Assembly (NCBI RefSeq): GCF_014644495.1
Contig: NZ_BMKU01000001.1
Location: 558,001 to 622,000 of the forward strand
Length of the DNA: 64,000 nucleotides
Direction of reading: 5' to 3'
Origin: Pseudarthrobacter polychromogenes
Lineage (GTDB): Bacteria; Actinomycetota; Actinomycetes; Actinomycetales; Micrococcaceae
The notes below the pieces were generated by a model. That model did no database searches and was not told where the DNA came from. It was given only the letters and a program-made list of their open reading frames with translations. The position numbers and the translations under genes were made by a program. Below, in pieces: positions 8,412-16,583 of this stretch; within the stretch, counting starts at the first letter, position 1, and each line of letters starts with the position of its first letter.

Positions 8412-8744
8412 CTAGATGTTGAAGCCGAGGGCCCGCATCTGGTCCTTGCCGTCGTCGGTGATCCGTTCCGGACCCCATGGCGGCATCCAGACCCAGTTCA
8501 GGCGCCAGTCGTCAACAACGCCGTCCAGGGCCTTGCCCACCTGCTCCTCGAGCACGTCGGTGAGCGGGCAGGCTGCGGTGGTCAGCGTCATGTCGATCAG
8601 CAGTGCGCCGTCGTCGTCCGAGTACTTCAGGCCGTACAGCAGGCCCAGGTCAACGATGTTGACGCCGAGTTCGGGGTCGATGACATCCTTCAGCGCCTCC
8701 TCGACGTCCTCAAGGCTCGTGCGTGCCGTGTTGATTTCGGTCAT
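8412..8744 (-). CDS. sufT: SufT-like iron-sulfur assembly factor (MIP18/DUF59)
   Basis: A 110-residue single-domain protein of the MIP18 family, which helps maturation of Fe-S proteins. Typical features are the DPELGVNIVDLGLLY stretch near residue 25 and TTAACPLTDVLEEQV near 55, with the conserved cysteine (Cys59). It is the last gene of the suf operon, 14 bases after sufC. In M. tuberculosis the equivalent position (Rv1466) is separated from sufC by sufS and sufU, which are absent here. Confidence 0.88.
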   Translation of the reverse strand: MTEINTARTSLEDVEEALKDVIDPELGVNIVDLGLLYGLKYSDDDGALLIDMTLTTAACPLTDVLEEQVGKALDGVVDDWRLNWVWMPPWGPERITDDGKDQMRALGFNI

Positions 8745-8758
8745 GGCGGGTGTCCTTA

Positions 8759-9547
8759 CTAGGCCTGCGCCACGGCGGGTGCAGCGGCTGCGCCGGCACC
8801 CTTGGCGTATCGGTCGTAGCCTTCTTCTTCGAGGCGGTCTGCAAGCTCCGGGCCGCCTTCCTCAACAACCTGGCCGTCCACGAACACGTGCACGAAGTCA
8901 GGCTTGATGTAGCGCAGGATGCGGGTGTAGTGCGTGATGAGCAGGGTGCCCATCTTGCCTTCGGCGTGGGCGCGGTTGACGCCCTCGGAAACAACCTTGA
9001 GCGCGTCAACGTCCAGGCCGGAGTCGGTCTCGTCCAGGATGGCGAACTTGGGCTTGAAGAGTTCCAGCTGGAGGATTTCCACCCGCTTCTTCTCACCGCC
9101 GGAGAAGCCCTCGTTGACGTTGCGCTGGGCGAAGTCGGCATCGATGCGCAGCTGTTCCATGGCAGCCTTGACGTCCTTGGTCCAGGTGCGGAGCTTGGGG
9201 GCTTCGCCGTCGATGGCGGTCTTGGCGGTGCGCAGGAAGTTGGTCATGCTCACGCCGGGGACCTCCACCGGGTACTGCATGGCAAGGAAGACGCCGGCGC
9301 GGGCACGCTCGTCAACGCTCATTTCCAGGACGTCTTCGCCGTCCAGGGTGATGGTGCCGCTGGTGACGTTGTAGCGCGGGTGGCCTGCGATGGTGGAGGC
9401 CAGCGTGGACTTGCCGGAGCCGTTGGGGCCCATGATGGCGTGGGTTTCGCCGGTCCGGATGGTCAGGCTGACGCCCTTCAGGATTTCCTTGGTGCCCTGC
9501 TCCGTCTCAATGCTGACGTGCAGGTCCTTGATCTCAAGAGTAGACAT
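8759..9547 (-). CDS. sufC: SufC, ATPase of the SufBCD scaffold
   Basis: A 262-residue ABC-type ATPase that drives conformational change in the SufB-SufD scaffold during Fe-S cluster assembly in the cytoplasm. Walker A GPNGSGKST (about residues 36-44), signature FSGGEKKR, Walker B FAILDETDSGLD and H-loop ITHYTR are intact; the DETDSGLD form is characteristic of SufC. The start at 9547 was chosen for the standard MSTLEIKDL N-terminus. It lies 80 bases after the Rieske gene and just before sufT. Confidence 0.95.
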   Translation of the reverse strand: MSTLEIKDLHVSIETEQGTKEILKGVSLTIRTGETHAIMGPNGSGKSTLASTIAGHPRYNVTSGTITLDGEDVLEMSVDERARAGVFLAMQYPVEVPGVSMTNFLRTAKTAIDGEAPKLRTWTKDVKAAMEQLRIDADFAQRNVNEGFSGGEKKRVEILQLELFKPKFAILDETDSGLDVDALKVVSEGVNRAHAEGKMGTLLITHYTRILRYIKPDFVHVFVDGQVVEEGGPELADRLEEEGYDRYAKGAGAAAAPAVAQA

Positions 9548-9627
9548 GTGTCTTGTTCTCCTCTGCACCGGGCCTGGGCGGCGGCGGTGCGGTCTCTGTC
9601 TGGAAGTTGGTTCGTAATTCTGTGGTG

Positions 9628-9987
9628 CTAGCTGAAGTTGGGAGTCTCGGCGCCGTTGAGGACATTGGTGACGTCCACGTAGACCTCGTCCCCGACGATC
9701 TCGACGGCGAACACCGGGACCGGATCGTAGGCGGGCAGCTGCAGCGGTTCACCGCTGCGCAGGTCGAACTGGGAGCCGTGGCCCCAGCACTCGATGGCGC
9801 AGCCCTCCACCTCGCCCTCGGACAGCGAAATGTCCGCGTGCGAGCAGGTGTCGCCGATCGCGTGGATCTCCCCCATGGAGTCCTTAACGATCGCCACGGG
9901 GTAGTCATCAATCAGGATCCGCAGCGCCTGCTTCAGCTGGATTTCATCCGCCTTGCAGACAAGCTCGCCCTTTGGCTGGTCAGTCAT
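9628..9987 (-). CDS. Rieske-type [2Fe-2S] ferredoxin within the suf operon
   Basis: A 119-residue soluble protein with one Rieske domain. The cluster ligands are CSH (near residue 48) and CWGH about 18 residues later, matching CxH...CxxH. It resembles the small ferredoxin subunits of dioxygenases or nitrite reductase small subunits (NirD type), but no oxygenase is nearby. Its place between sufD and sufC, with gaps of 22 and 80 bases, argues for electron supply to Fe-S assembly or repair, though that role is inferred from context only. Confidence 0.88.
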   Translation of the reverse strand: MTDQPKGELVCKADEIQLKQALRILIDDYPVAIVKDSMGEIHAIGDTCSHADISLSEGEVEGCAIECWGHGSQFDLRSGEPLQLPAYDPVPVFAVEIVGDEVYVDVTNVLNGAETPNFS

Positions 9988-10009
9988 GTGTAACCGTGCT
10001 CCGTGCCTT

Positions 10010-11296
10010 CTAGTTGTCCGTCAGAGCGAGTTCGTGCTCAACAGCCTCGGTCAGCCGTTCCTCGATGGAGGGGACCTTGATCTGCTGGATGATCTCGTTC
10101 AGGAAGCCGCGGACCACCAGGCGGCGGGCAACATCCTCAGGGATGCCGCGGGCCATGAGGTAGAACAGGTGCTCGTCATCCATCCGGCCGGTGGCGCTGG
10201 CGTGGCCTGCACCCTCGATCAGCCCGGTCTCGATTTCGAGGTTGGGCACGGAGTCGGCACGGGCACCGTCTGTCAGCAGCAGGTTGCGGTTGGCCTCGTA
10301 CGTATCGGTGCCTTCGGCTTCCTTGCGGATCAGGACGTCGCCAACCCACACCGCGTGGGCGTTGCGGCCCTGCAGTGCACCCTTGTAGAGCACGTTGGAC
10401 TTGCAGTTGGCCACTGCGTGGTCAACGAACAGGCGCTGCTCCAGGTGCTGCCCGGCGTCGGCGAAGTACAGGCCGAACATTTCGGCCTCGCCGCCGGGGG
10501 CGGTGAAACGGGCCGACGGCGTAACGCGGACCAGGTCGCCGCCGAGGCTCACCATGACGTGCTTGAGCTTGGCGTCGCGGCCGATCTTCGCCTGCTGGGA
10601 GGAGGCGTGGACGGCGTCGTCGTTCCATTCCTGGAGCGTGATGACGGTCAGGCTGGCGCCGTCTTCCACGATGATCTCCACGTTTTCGGAGACGATGGCG
10701 GAGCCCCGGTGGTTCAGGACAACAACTGCCTTGGAGAACTTCTCCGCAACAATCACCAGGTGCTGGGCAGCCGGGTCCAGTGAGGTGCCTTCAAGGTCGA
10801 TGCTGACCTCCGTGAGCGCTTCGAACTCGGAAGGGATGGTCACCACGGTGGCGCCGGCAAAGTTCTCCCAGGCGTTGGCGGAGACGCGGTCCTCGGGAAT
10901 ACCCGCGGTGCCGATGCGGCGGTCGTCGCGGCCGACGCTCTCCACGGTGACTTCCTCCGGCCCGGTGACCACGACGGTGGGTGCCGCGCCGGACAGGACC
11001 TCGGAGTGCAGCCCGCGGAGCCGCTTGAGCGGGGTGAAGCGCCAGTCTTCCTCCATGCCGGTGAGCGGCTTGAAGTCGGCAAGCTTGTAGGACGTCAGGC
11101 GGCCGGCGCGCGAGCTGTCCGGAACACCGACGCCGCCGCCGTGCGAGTGGCTTTTCGCCGCAGCGCCGGCCAGCGGGGCCTTGGCGCCTGCCGCGTTGAT
11201 GGGCGAGAGGCTTTCGCCTTCTTCGGTGAAGCCGTCGATGAACGGCTGGGCTGAAGGCGCGCCGATGCGAGCCTTTTCAGTAGTGATTTCAGTCAT
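10010..11296 (-). CDS. sufD: SufD, Fe-S scaffold subunit
   Basis: A 428-residue beta-helix protein paired with SufB in the SufBC2D complex. The C-terminal region with FLNEIIQQIKVPS and DDEHLFYLMARGI is typical, as is HASATGRMDDE with the conserved His used at the SufB-SufD interface. The N-terminal 100 residues are variable and rich in Ala/Gly. It starts 2 bases after the sufB stop, implying coupled translation. Confidence 0.93.
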   Translation of the reverse strand: MTEITTEKARIGAPSAQPFIDGFTEEGESLSPINAAGAKAPLAGAAAKSHSHGGGVGVPDSSRAGRLTSYKLADFKPLTGMEEDWRFTPLKRLRGLHSEVLSGAAPTVVVTGPEEVTVESVGRDDRRIGTAGIPEDRVSANAWENFAGATVVTIPSEFEALTEVSIDLEGTSLDPAAQHLVIVAEKFSKAVVVLNHRGSAIVSENVEIIVEDGASLTVITLQEWNDDAVHASSQQAKIGRDAKLKHVMVSLGGDLVRVTPSARFTAPGGEAEMFGLYFADAGQHLEQRLFVDHAVANCKSNVLYKGALQGRNAHAVWVGDVLIRKEAEGTDTYEANRNLLLTDGARADSVPNLEIETGLIEGAGHASATGRMDDEHLFYLMARGIPEDVARRLVVRGFLNEIIQQIKVPSIEERLTEAVEHELALTDN

Positions 11297-11298
11297 CG

Positions 11299-12762
11299 TT
11301 ATCCGACGGACCCTTCCATCTGCAGTTCAATCAGGCGGTTCAGCTCAAGTGCGTACTCCATGGGGAGCTCGCGGGCAATCGGCTCGATGAAGCCGCGGAC
11401 GATCATCGCCATGGCCTCGTCTTCGCGCATGCCGCGGGACATCAGGTAGAAGAGCTGCTCTTCGCTGACCCGGGAAACAGTTGCCTCGTGGCCCATGACA
11501 ACGTCATCCTCGCGGATGTCGATGTACGGGTAGGTGTCCGAGCGGCTGATCGTGTCAACGAGCAGCGCGTCGCAGCGGACAGTGTTGGCCGAGTGCTTGG
11601 CGCCTTCGCGGACCTGCACCAGGCCGCGGTACGCCGCACGTCCACCGCCACGGGCCACGGACTTGGAAATGATGGAGCTCTTGGTGTTGGGCGCAATGTG
11701 CACCATCTTCGAGCCGGTGTCCTGGTGCTGGCCTTCGCCGGCGAACGCGATGGACAGCGTCTCGCCCTTGGCGTGCTCGCCGACGAGGTAGACGGCAGGG
11801 TACTTCATGGTGACCTTGGAGCCGATGTTGCCGTCGACCCATTCCATGGTGGCGCCCTCTTCGCAGATTGCACGCTTGGTCACGAGGTTGTACACGTTGT
11901 TGGACCAGTTCTGGATGGTGGTGTAGCGGACGCGGGCGCCCTTCTTCACGATGATCTCCACCACGGCGGAGTGCAGCGAGTCCGAGGTGTAGATCGGCGC
12001 GGTGCAGCCTTCGATGTAGTGGACGTAGGAGTCCTCGTCCGCGATGATCAGGGTCCGCTCGAACTGGCCCATGTTTTCCGTGTTGATGCGGAAGTATGCC
12101 TGCAGCGGGATGTCCACGTGGACGCCCTTGGGGACGTAGACGAAGGAGCCGCCGGACCAGACGGAGGTGTTCAGCGACGCGAACTTGTTGTCGCCCACGG
12201 GGATCACCGTGCCGAAGTACTCCTGGAAGATCTCAGGGTGTTCCTTGAGCGCGGTGTCGGTGTCCAGGAAGATGACACCCTGCCGCTCAAGGTCCTCACG
12301 CAGCTGGTGGTACACCACTTCGGATTCGTACTGGGCGGCGACGCCGGACACCAGGCGCTGCTTTTCAGCTTCGGGGATGCCCAGCTTGTCGTACGTGTTC
12401 TTGATGTCCTCGGGCAGGTCTTCCCACGTGGCAGCCTGCTTCTCCGTGGAGCGGACGAAGTACTTGATGTTGTCGAAGTCGATGCCGGAAAGGTCCGCAC
12501 CCCAGGTGGGCATGGGCTTGCGGTCGAAGTACTTCAGGCCTTTGAGGCGGAGGTCAAGCATCCACTCCGGCTCGCTCTTCTTGGCCGAAATGTCCCGGAC
12601 CACTTCTTCGTTGAGCCCACGGCGTGCGTTGGCGCCGGCGTCGTTCTTGTCGGCCCAGCCGTACTCGTAGTTGCCGATGCCGTGAAGCTCGGGATTCTTC
12701 TCGAGAATCTCCGAGATCACAGTGTTTTCGGCTACTGCTTTCTCTGATAGTTGGTCCGTCAT
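11299..12762 (-). CDS. sufB: SufB, Fe-S scaffold subunit
   Basis: The 487-residue main scaffold on which clusters form. It contains canonical SufB stretches such as [24 protein letters not shown] and the C-terminal [12 protein letters not shown]. No intein is present, in contrast to the M. tuberculosis homologue. The ATG at 12762 has AAAGG upstream and overlaps the sufR stop by one base (TGATG), so regulator and scaffold are translationally coupled. Confidence 0.95.
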   Translation of the reverse strand: MTDQLSEKAVAENTVISEILEKNPELHGIGNYEYGWADKNDAGANARRGLNEEVVRDISAKKSEPEWMLDLRLKGLKYFDRKPMPTWGADLSGIDFDNIKYFVRSTEKQAATWEDLPEDIKNTYDKLGIPEAEKQRLVSGVAAQYESEVVYHQLREDLERQGVIFLDTDTALKEHPEIFQEYFGTVIPVGDNKFASLNTSVWSGGSFVYVPKGVHVDIPLQAYFRINTENMGQFERTLIIADEDSYVHYIEGCTAPIYTSDSLHSAVVEIIVKKGARVRYTTIQNWSNNVYNLVTKRAICEEGATMEWVDGNIGSKVTMKYPAVYLVGEHAKGETLSIAFAGEGQHQDTGSKMVHIAPNTKSSIISKSVARGGGRAAYRGLVQVREGAKHSANTVRCDALLVDTISRSDTYPYIDIREDDVVMGHEATVSRVSEEQLFYLMSRGMREDEAMAMIVRGFIEPIARELPMEYALELNRLIELQMEGSVG

Positions 12763-13595
12763 CACGGCCTTTCTTGCTGATGGTTGTTTTCTTCAGTCAG
12801 GCTGGCGGGGGCTGCCGGGGGCGTTGTGGGCCCTCCGGAAGACAGCCTGCCTGTGGGTATGTGGGTGGTGCAGACGTGGCCGCCGCGGGCCAGGGTGGAA
12901 AGCCGGCGCACGTCAACGCCCACCAGCCGGGAGAACACTTCGGTTTCCACGTCGCAGAACACGGGGAAGCGGGCGGCGAGCTGCTGGATGGGGCAGTGGC
13001 CCTGGCAGAGCTGGACGCTGGAAAGCGCGGCGGGCAGCGGAGCCTTGGCTTCGATGGAGGCGGCCGAGGCCACGAAGTTGTCGCGGCTCAGGGCGTCCGC
13101 CAGGGCCTTGGCGCGGTCGGTGATGTCCGGGCCGGCTTTGTCGATTTCCGGCGCATACCTGCGTTCCATGTCAGCGAAACGCTCGACGGCGAAGGCCCGC
13201 ACGGCGTCCGGCCCGGCAACCTTCTGGAGCTGCTGGAGGGCGAGGGCGGCAATGTCGAGGTAGTCGTTGCCGAGGCTTGACTGGCCCTGGGAGCTGAGCA
13301 CGTAGCGGCGTGCCGGACGGCCTGCACCGCTGCCGGACTTTGCCACCCGCTTGACCTCGATGACGCCGGCACGGGACAGGTGGTCCAGGTGCCTGCGGAC
13401 GGCGGCCGGCGTGAATCCCAGGAGGTCTCCCAGTTCGGCGGCGCTGACGGGTCCGTGTTCCAGGACGGCCGCGAGGACGCGGTCGCGCGTGCGCTCGTCG
13501 GCGTCAGCCACCGGCCCGGCGGGCATGGTGCCGCGTTCCGCTGTGACAGCGGAGGCCCCGTGCCGGGCGACAGGCACAGCAGTAGCGTTGGTCAT
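12762..13595 (-). CDS. sufR: SufR, iron-sulfur-sensing repressor of the suf operon
   Basis: A 277-residue DNA-binding protein with an N-terminal winged helix (about residues 30-90, including [21 protein letters not shown]) and a C-terminal Fe-S sensing domain with Cys197, Cys201 and Cys214 (CQGHC...FCDVE). SufR proteins repress their own operon when they carry a cluster. It is the first gene, and a palindrome sits just upstream of its start. The start at 13595 is preferred over frames reaching 13733, because the operator and promoter lie in that upstream DNA. The C-terminal 40 residues are Pro/Thr-rich and probably disordered. Confidence 0.9.
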   Translation of the reverse strand: MTNATAVPVARHGASAVTAERGTMPAGPVADADERTRDRVLAAVLEHGPVSAAELGDLLGFTPAAVRRHLDHLSRAGVIEVKRVAKSGSGAGRPARRYVLSSQGQSSLGNDYLDIAALALQQLQKVAGPDAVRAFAVERFADMERRYAPEIDKAGPDITDRAKALADALSRDNFVASAASIEAKAPLPAALSSVQLCQGHCPIQQLAARFPVFCDVETEVFSRLVGVDVRRLSTLARGGHVCTTHIPTGRLSSGGPTTPPAAPASLTEENNHQQERP

Positions 13596-13605
13596 GGAAT
13601 ACACA

Positions 13606-13617
13606 ACACAATAGTGT
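13606..13617. promoter_or_regulatory. candidate SufR operator
   Basis: ACACAATAGTGT, an inverted repeat ACAC-N4-GTGT, lies 11 bases before the sufR start. On the operon strand it contains TATTGT, a possible -10 box, so SufR binding would block polymerase. Published mycobacterial SufR sites have a similar ACACT...GTG layout. Confidence 0.6.
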
Positions 13618-13676
13618 CGTAATTTAGTCCCGCATTCCAGTAAGGCGAGGCTGGCCTGTGCTGAACCCCACCTTTT

Positions 13677-13739
13677 GAGTTTTTGTCCAGATGTGCAGGC
13701 TTCACCGGCCGTGCACCCTGCGCATCTGGACAAAAACTC
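13677..13739. repeat. long inverted repeat between divergent sufR and ABC genes
   Basis: The arm GAGTTTTTGTCCAGATG (13677-13693) is repeated perfectly in reverse at 13723-13739. After one mismatched pair the symmetry continues 5 bp inwards, giving 23-nt arms around a 17-nt loop. The genes on both sides point away, so a terminator is not needed. It could be a small mobile or REP-like repeat, or a large operator. I see no second copy in this window. Confidence 0.7.
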
Positions 13740-13788
13740 CCGGATGCGGGCGCCAGGTCCGGAGGACTGCCGCTAATACTACTTCCCG

Positions 13789-13794
13789 TAGAAT
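13789..13794 (+). promoter_or_regulatory. -10 box for a leaderless ABC transporter transcript
   Basis: TAGAAT ends 6 bases before the GTG at 13801, and no ribosome-binding site precedes the GTG. This spacing puts transcription start at the start codon. Confidence 0.6.
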
Positions 13795-13800
13795 ACTGGG

Positions 13801-14769
13801 GTGCGTTCGCCCCAGTCCCCCGTCCTGTCCATCAACGGGCTCGTTAAAGATGTAGGCCCGCTCTCCAGCATGGACGGAAGAATGCTCCGGGTGGTGAGCG
13901 GCGTCTCACTCTCGGCCGAGCGCGGGCAGGTCACAGCGCTGCTGGGCGCCAACGGCGCAGGAAAAACCACCACCCTGGAATGCGCCCAGGGCCTCCAGAA
14001 GCGCAGCGGCGGGAGCATCTCGCTGCTCGGCCAGGACCCGGCAACGGCCGGGGCGGAGCTGCGCTCCCGCGTAGGCGTGATGCTTCAGGACGGCGGCCTC
14101 CCGCCGTCGGCAAGGCCTGTCCCCCTGCTGCGTCACATTGCCGGACTCTACGCACGCCCGTGGCCCGTGGACGACCTCATCCAAAGGCTCGGCATCGACA
14201 CCTTCAGCCGGACCACCGTCCGCCGGCTTTCAGGGGGGCAAAAGCAACGCCTGGCCCTCGCCGCCGCCCTGGTCGGAAGGCCGGAGGTACTCTTCCTCGA
14301 CGAACCCAGCGCAGGCCTGGATCCGCAGTCCCGACAACTGGTGTTCGAGCTGATCGGCGAGCTGCGCGATTCGGGGATGGGAATCATCCTCACCACGCAC
14401 CTGATGGATGACGCCCAGCGGCTGGCGGACTACGTCTACATCATTGACGGCGGCCGCAATGTCGCCGAGGGAACAGTCCAGGAACTGCTGCAGCGCGGAC
14501 CCGCCGTGGACGCCGGCACGGACCACGTGCGCACCCTCACCTTCGATGCGAAGCCGGGACTGGACCTGGCCGGAGTGCTGCCCGCCGACGTCGTGGTCCT
14601 GGAGGAGCGGGCCGGAAGCTACACCGCCACAGGCACCCTGACTCCCCGGCACCTTGCCACGCTCGCCGAATGGTGGGCAGCGCACGACGTCATGCCCGCC
14701 GCCATGTCCTTGCAGGCCCGCAGCCTTGAGGACGTTTTTCTGGACATCTCGGGAAAGGACATCCGATGA
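13801..14769 (+). CDS. ABC transporter ATP-binding protein (DrrA-like)
   Basis: A 322-residue ATPase of an ABC-2 type exporter. Walker A GANGAGKTT (about residues 50-58), signature RLSGGQKQR, Walker B LFLDEPSAGLD and H-loop TTHLM are intact. A C-terminal extension of about 90 residues with mixed strands follows, as in drug-exporter ATPases. It overlaps the permease by 4 bases. The pair is conserved next to ctaA in actinobacteria (Rv1457c-Rv1458c in M. tuberculosis, from memory), so a link to heme A or oxidase biogenesis is possible but unproven. Confidence 0.88.
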   Translation: MRSPQSPVLSINGLVKDVGPLSSMDGRMLRVVSGVSLSAERGQVTALLGANGAGKTTTLECAQGLQKRSGGSISLLGQDPATAGAELRSRVGVMLQDGGLPPSARPVPLLRHIAGLYARPWPVDDLIQRLGIDTFSRTTVRRLSGGQKQRLALAAALVGRPEVLFLDEPSAGLDPQSRQLVFELIGELRDSGMGIILTTHLMDDAQRLADYVYIIDGGRNVAEGTVQELLQRGPAVDAGTDHVRTLTFDAKPGLDLAGVLPADVVVLEERAGSYTATGTLTPRHLATLAEWWAAHDVMPAAMSLQARSLEDVFLDISGKDIR

Positions 14770-15557
14770 ACCCGACCCCCGCGGGTACCGCTGCCGGGGC
14801 CGGTGCGCCCGCCCGGCAGCAGCCCGCATCCCTGCTCCGGCGCATCCTTTTGCAGGGCAAATACGAGTCGCTGGCGATGCTGCGGAACGGCGAGCAGCTG
14901 ATCCTCGCTGTGGTGCTGCCGCTGCTGGCGCTGGTTGGCCTGACGGTGACCCCGTTCCTGGACGGCCTGGGGCCGAGCCGCATCGACGTGGCGGTCCCGG
15001 GGATCCTGGCCCTCTGCGCCATGTCCACAGCCTTTACGGGGCAGGGCATCGCCACGGGATTCGACCGCCGGTACGGTGTGCTGCGTTTCCTGTCCACAAC
15101 TCCCCTGGGCCGGAGCGGGCTGATCGCCGGCAAGGTGCTTTCCGTGCTGGCGGTGCTCTGCCTGCAGGTTGCCGTGGTGGCTACGGTCGGGTTTTCCCTC
15201 GGATGGCAGCCGACGGCGGCCGGCTGGGTTCCCGGGCTGCTACTCCTCGCGCTGGGCGCGGCGGCCTTTACCGCCCTGGGGCTGCTGGTGGCCGGAACCG
15301 TCCGACCCGAAGCAACCCTGGCAATCACCAACCTGCTCTGGATCCTCCTCGGGGCCCTTGGCGGGATCGTGATTCCTGCGGAACGCCTGCCCTCCGCGGC
15401 CCAGCAGATCGTTGGACTCCTGCCCTCGGGTGCACTCGGTGAAGCCCTGCGGGACGCCTTCCTGCACGGTGCGCTGAATGGCGCCGCCTCCCTCATACTG
15501 GTGCTCTGGACAGTTATTGCCGGGGCCGCAGCAATCCGTTGGTTCAAGTGGAATTGA
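14766..15557 (+). CDS. ABC-2 type transporter permease
   Basis: A 263-residue membrane protein with about six hydrophobic segments, the partner of the preceding ATPase (ATGA overlap). The segment TGFDRRYGVLRFLSTTPLGR (near residues 95-114) is typical of ABC-2 permeases, between helices 2 and 3. The substrate is unknown. Heme A synthase starts 7 bases later, so all three genes are probably one operon. Confidence 0.85.
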   Translation: MNPTPAGTAAGAGAPARQQPASLLRRILLQGKYESLAMLRNGEQLILAVVLPLLALVGLTVTPFLDGLGPSRIDVAVPGILALCAMSTAFTGQGIATGFDRRYGVLRFLSTTPLGRSGLIAGKVLSVLAVLCLQVAVVATVGFSLGWQPTAAGWVPGLLLLALGAAAFTALGLLVAGTVRPEATLAITNLLWILLGALGGIVIPAERLPSAAQQIVGLLPSGALGEALRDAFLHGALNGAASLILVLWTVIAGAAAIRWFKWN

Positions 15558-15564
15558 GATACTC

Positions 15565-16509
15565 GTGAGCACCGCCTTCCGCCTTCCCCAGTTCGCCGGC
15601 CGCCTCGCGTCGCGGCTGCCCCGCACCGTGGACGCAAGTGTTCGGCGCCTGGCCGTGGCCTCCCTGATCGGGCAGACCATGCTGGTGCTGACCGGCGGAG
15701 CCGTCCGACTGACCTCCTCCGGGCTGGGCTGCCCCACCTGGCCCCGCTGCACGGACACGTCCCTGGTGAACACGCCCGAGATGGGAATCCACGGGTTCAT
15801 CGAGTTCGGCAACCGCCTCCTCACCTTCGCCCTGGCAGCCGTCGCCGCGCTGATGCTGGTGTACCTGTGGAACCTCCGCAAGGAGCGCCGCGACCTCTTC
15901 CTGCTGGCGCTGGGCCTGCTGGCCAGCATCCCCGCCCAGGCCGTGATCGGCGGCATCACCGTCCTCACCAACCTCAACCCCTGGGTGGTGGGCCTCCACT
16001 TCCTGGTCTCCATGGCACTGGTGGTGCTTGCCACGCTGCTGGTCAACCGGGCGTTCGGCCGGACCGGCCGGTTCCGCACTGTCTCCCTCGCCACCCTGCC
16101 GGGGGTCATGCGCCCGGTGACGGCCGCCGTCGCGCTTTTTTCCGCCCTCGCCGTCATGCTGGGCGTGGTGGTCACCGGAGCCGGTCCGCACGCAGGGGAC
16201 GCTGAAGCGCCGCGCAACGGGCTGGACTGGGACCTGTTCTCGCACATCCACGCCGTCCCGGCCTACCTGGTGACCGCAGGAACCTTGGTTGCGCTTGCGC
16301 TGGTTCTGCTGCGGCGGATCACAGGCCCCATCCGGACGGCGGTCCTGGGCCTCCTCGGCGTGACTGTGCTGCAGGCAGTCATCGGTTTCACCCAGTACTA
16401 CAACGGCATCCCGGCCCTGCTGGTGGCAGCCCACATGCTCGGCGCCGCCATGCTCATGGGCGCTGCAACAAACGCCTGGGACATCGCCAAGTCAAGCCCC
16501 GTGGCCTGA
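15565..16509 (+). CDS. ctaA: heme A synthase (CtaA/COX15)
   Basis: A 314-residue membrane enzyme with eight predicted helices that oxidises the C8 methyl of heme O to give heme A for cytochrome c oxidase. Visible features are the cysteine pair in the first outer loop (GCPTWPRC), the Glu-containing EFGNR helix, and His residues in GLHFLVS, HIHAVPAY and AAHMLG. The position often held by His before Arg in the first motif is Asn (EFGNR), which may simply be the actinobacterial form. The GTG at 15565 was chosen because it directly follows the permease. Its partner ctaB is nearby on the other strand. Confidence 0.9.
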   Translation: MSTAFRLPQFAGRLASRLPRTVDASVRRLAVASLIGQTMLVLTGGAVRLTSSGLGCPTWPRCTDTSLVNTPEMGIHGFIEFGNRLLTFALAAVAALMLVYLWNLRKERRDLFLLALGLLASIPAQAVIGGITVLTNLNPWVVGLHFLVSMALVVLATLLVNRAFGRTGRFRTVSLATLPGVMRPVTAAVALFSALAVMLGVVVTGAGPHAGDAEAPRNGLDWDLFSHIHAVPAYLVTAGTLVALALVLLRRITGPIRTAVLGLLGVTVLQAVIGFTQYYNGIPALLVAAHMLGAAMLMGAATNAWDIAKSSPVA

Positions 16510-16524
16510 CCCCGCTCCCCTGAC

Positions 16525-16560
16525 AAGGGCGCCCCGGTTCGTGTGAACCGGGGCGCCCTT
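16525..16560. terminator. bidirectional terminator between ctaA and the SulP-carbonic anhydrase gene
   Basis: Perfect 16-bp stem (AAGGGCGCCCCGGTTC and complement) with a GTGT loop, followed by TTTT on the plus strand. It ends two convergent genes. Confidence 0.9.
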
Positions 16561-16583
16561 TTGCGTATCTGCTGATGCCGCGC

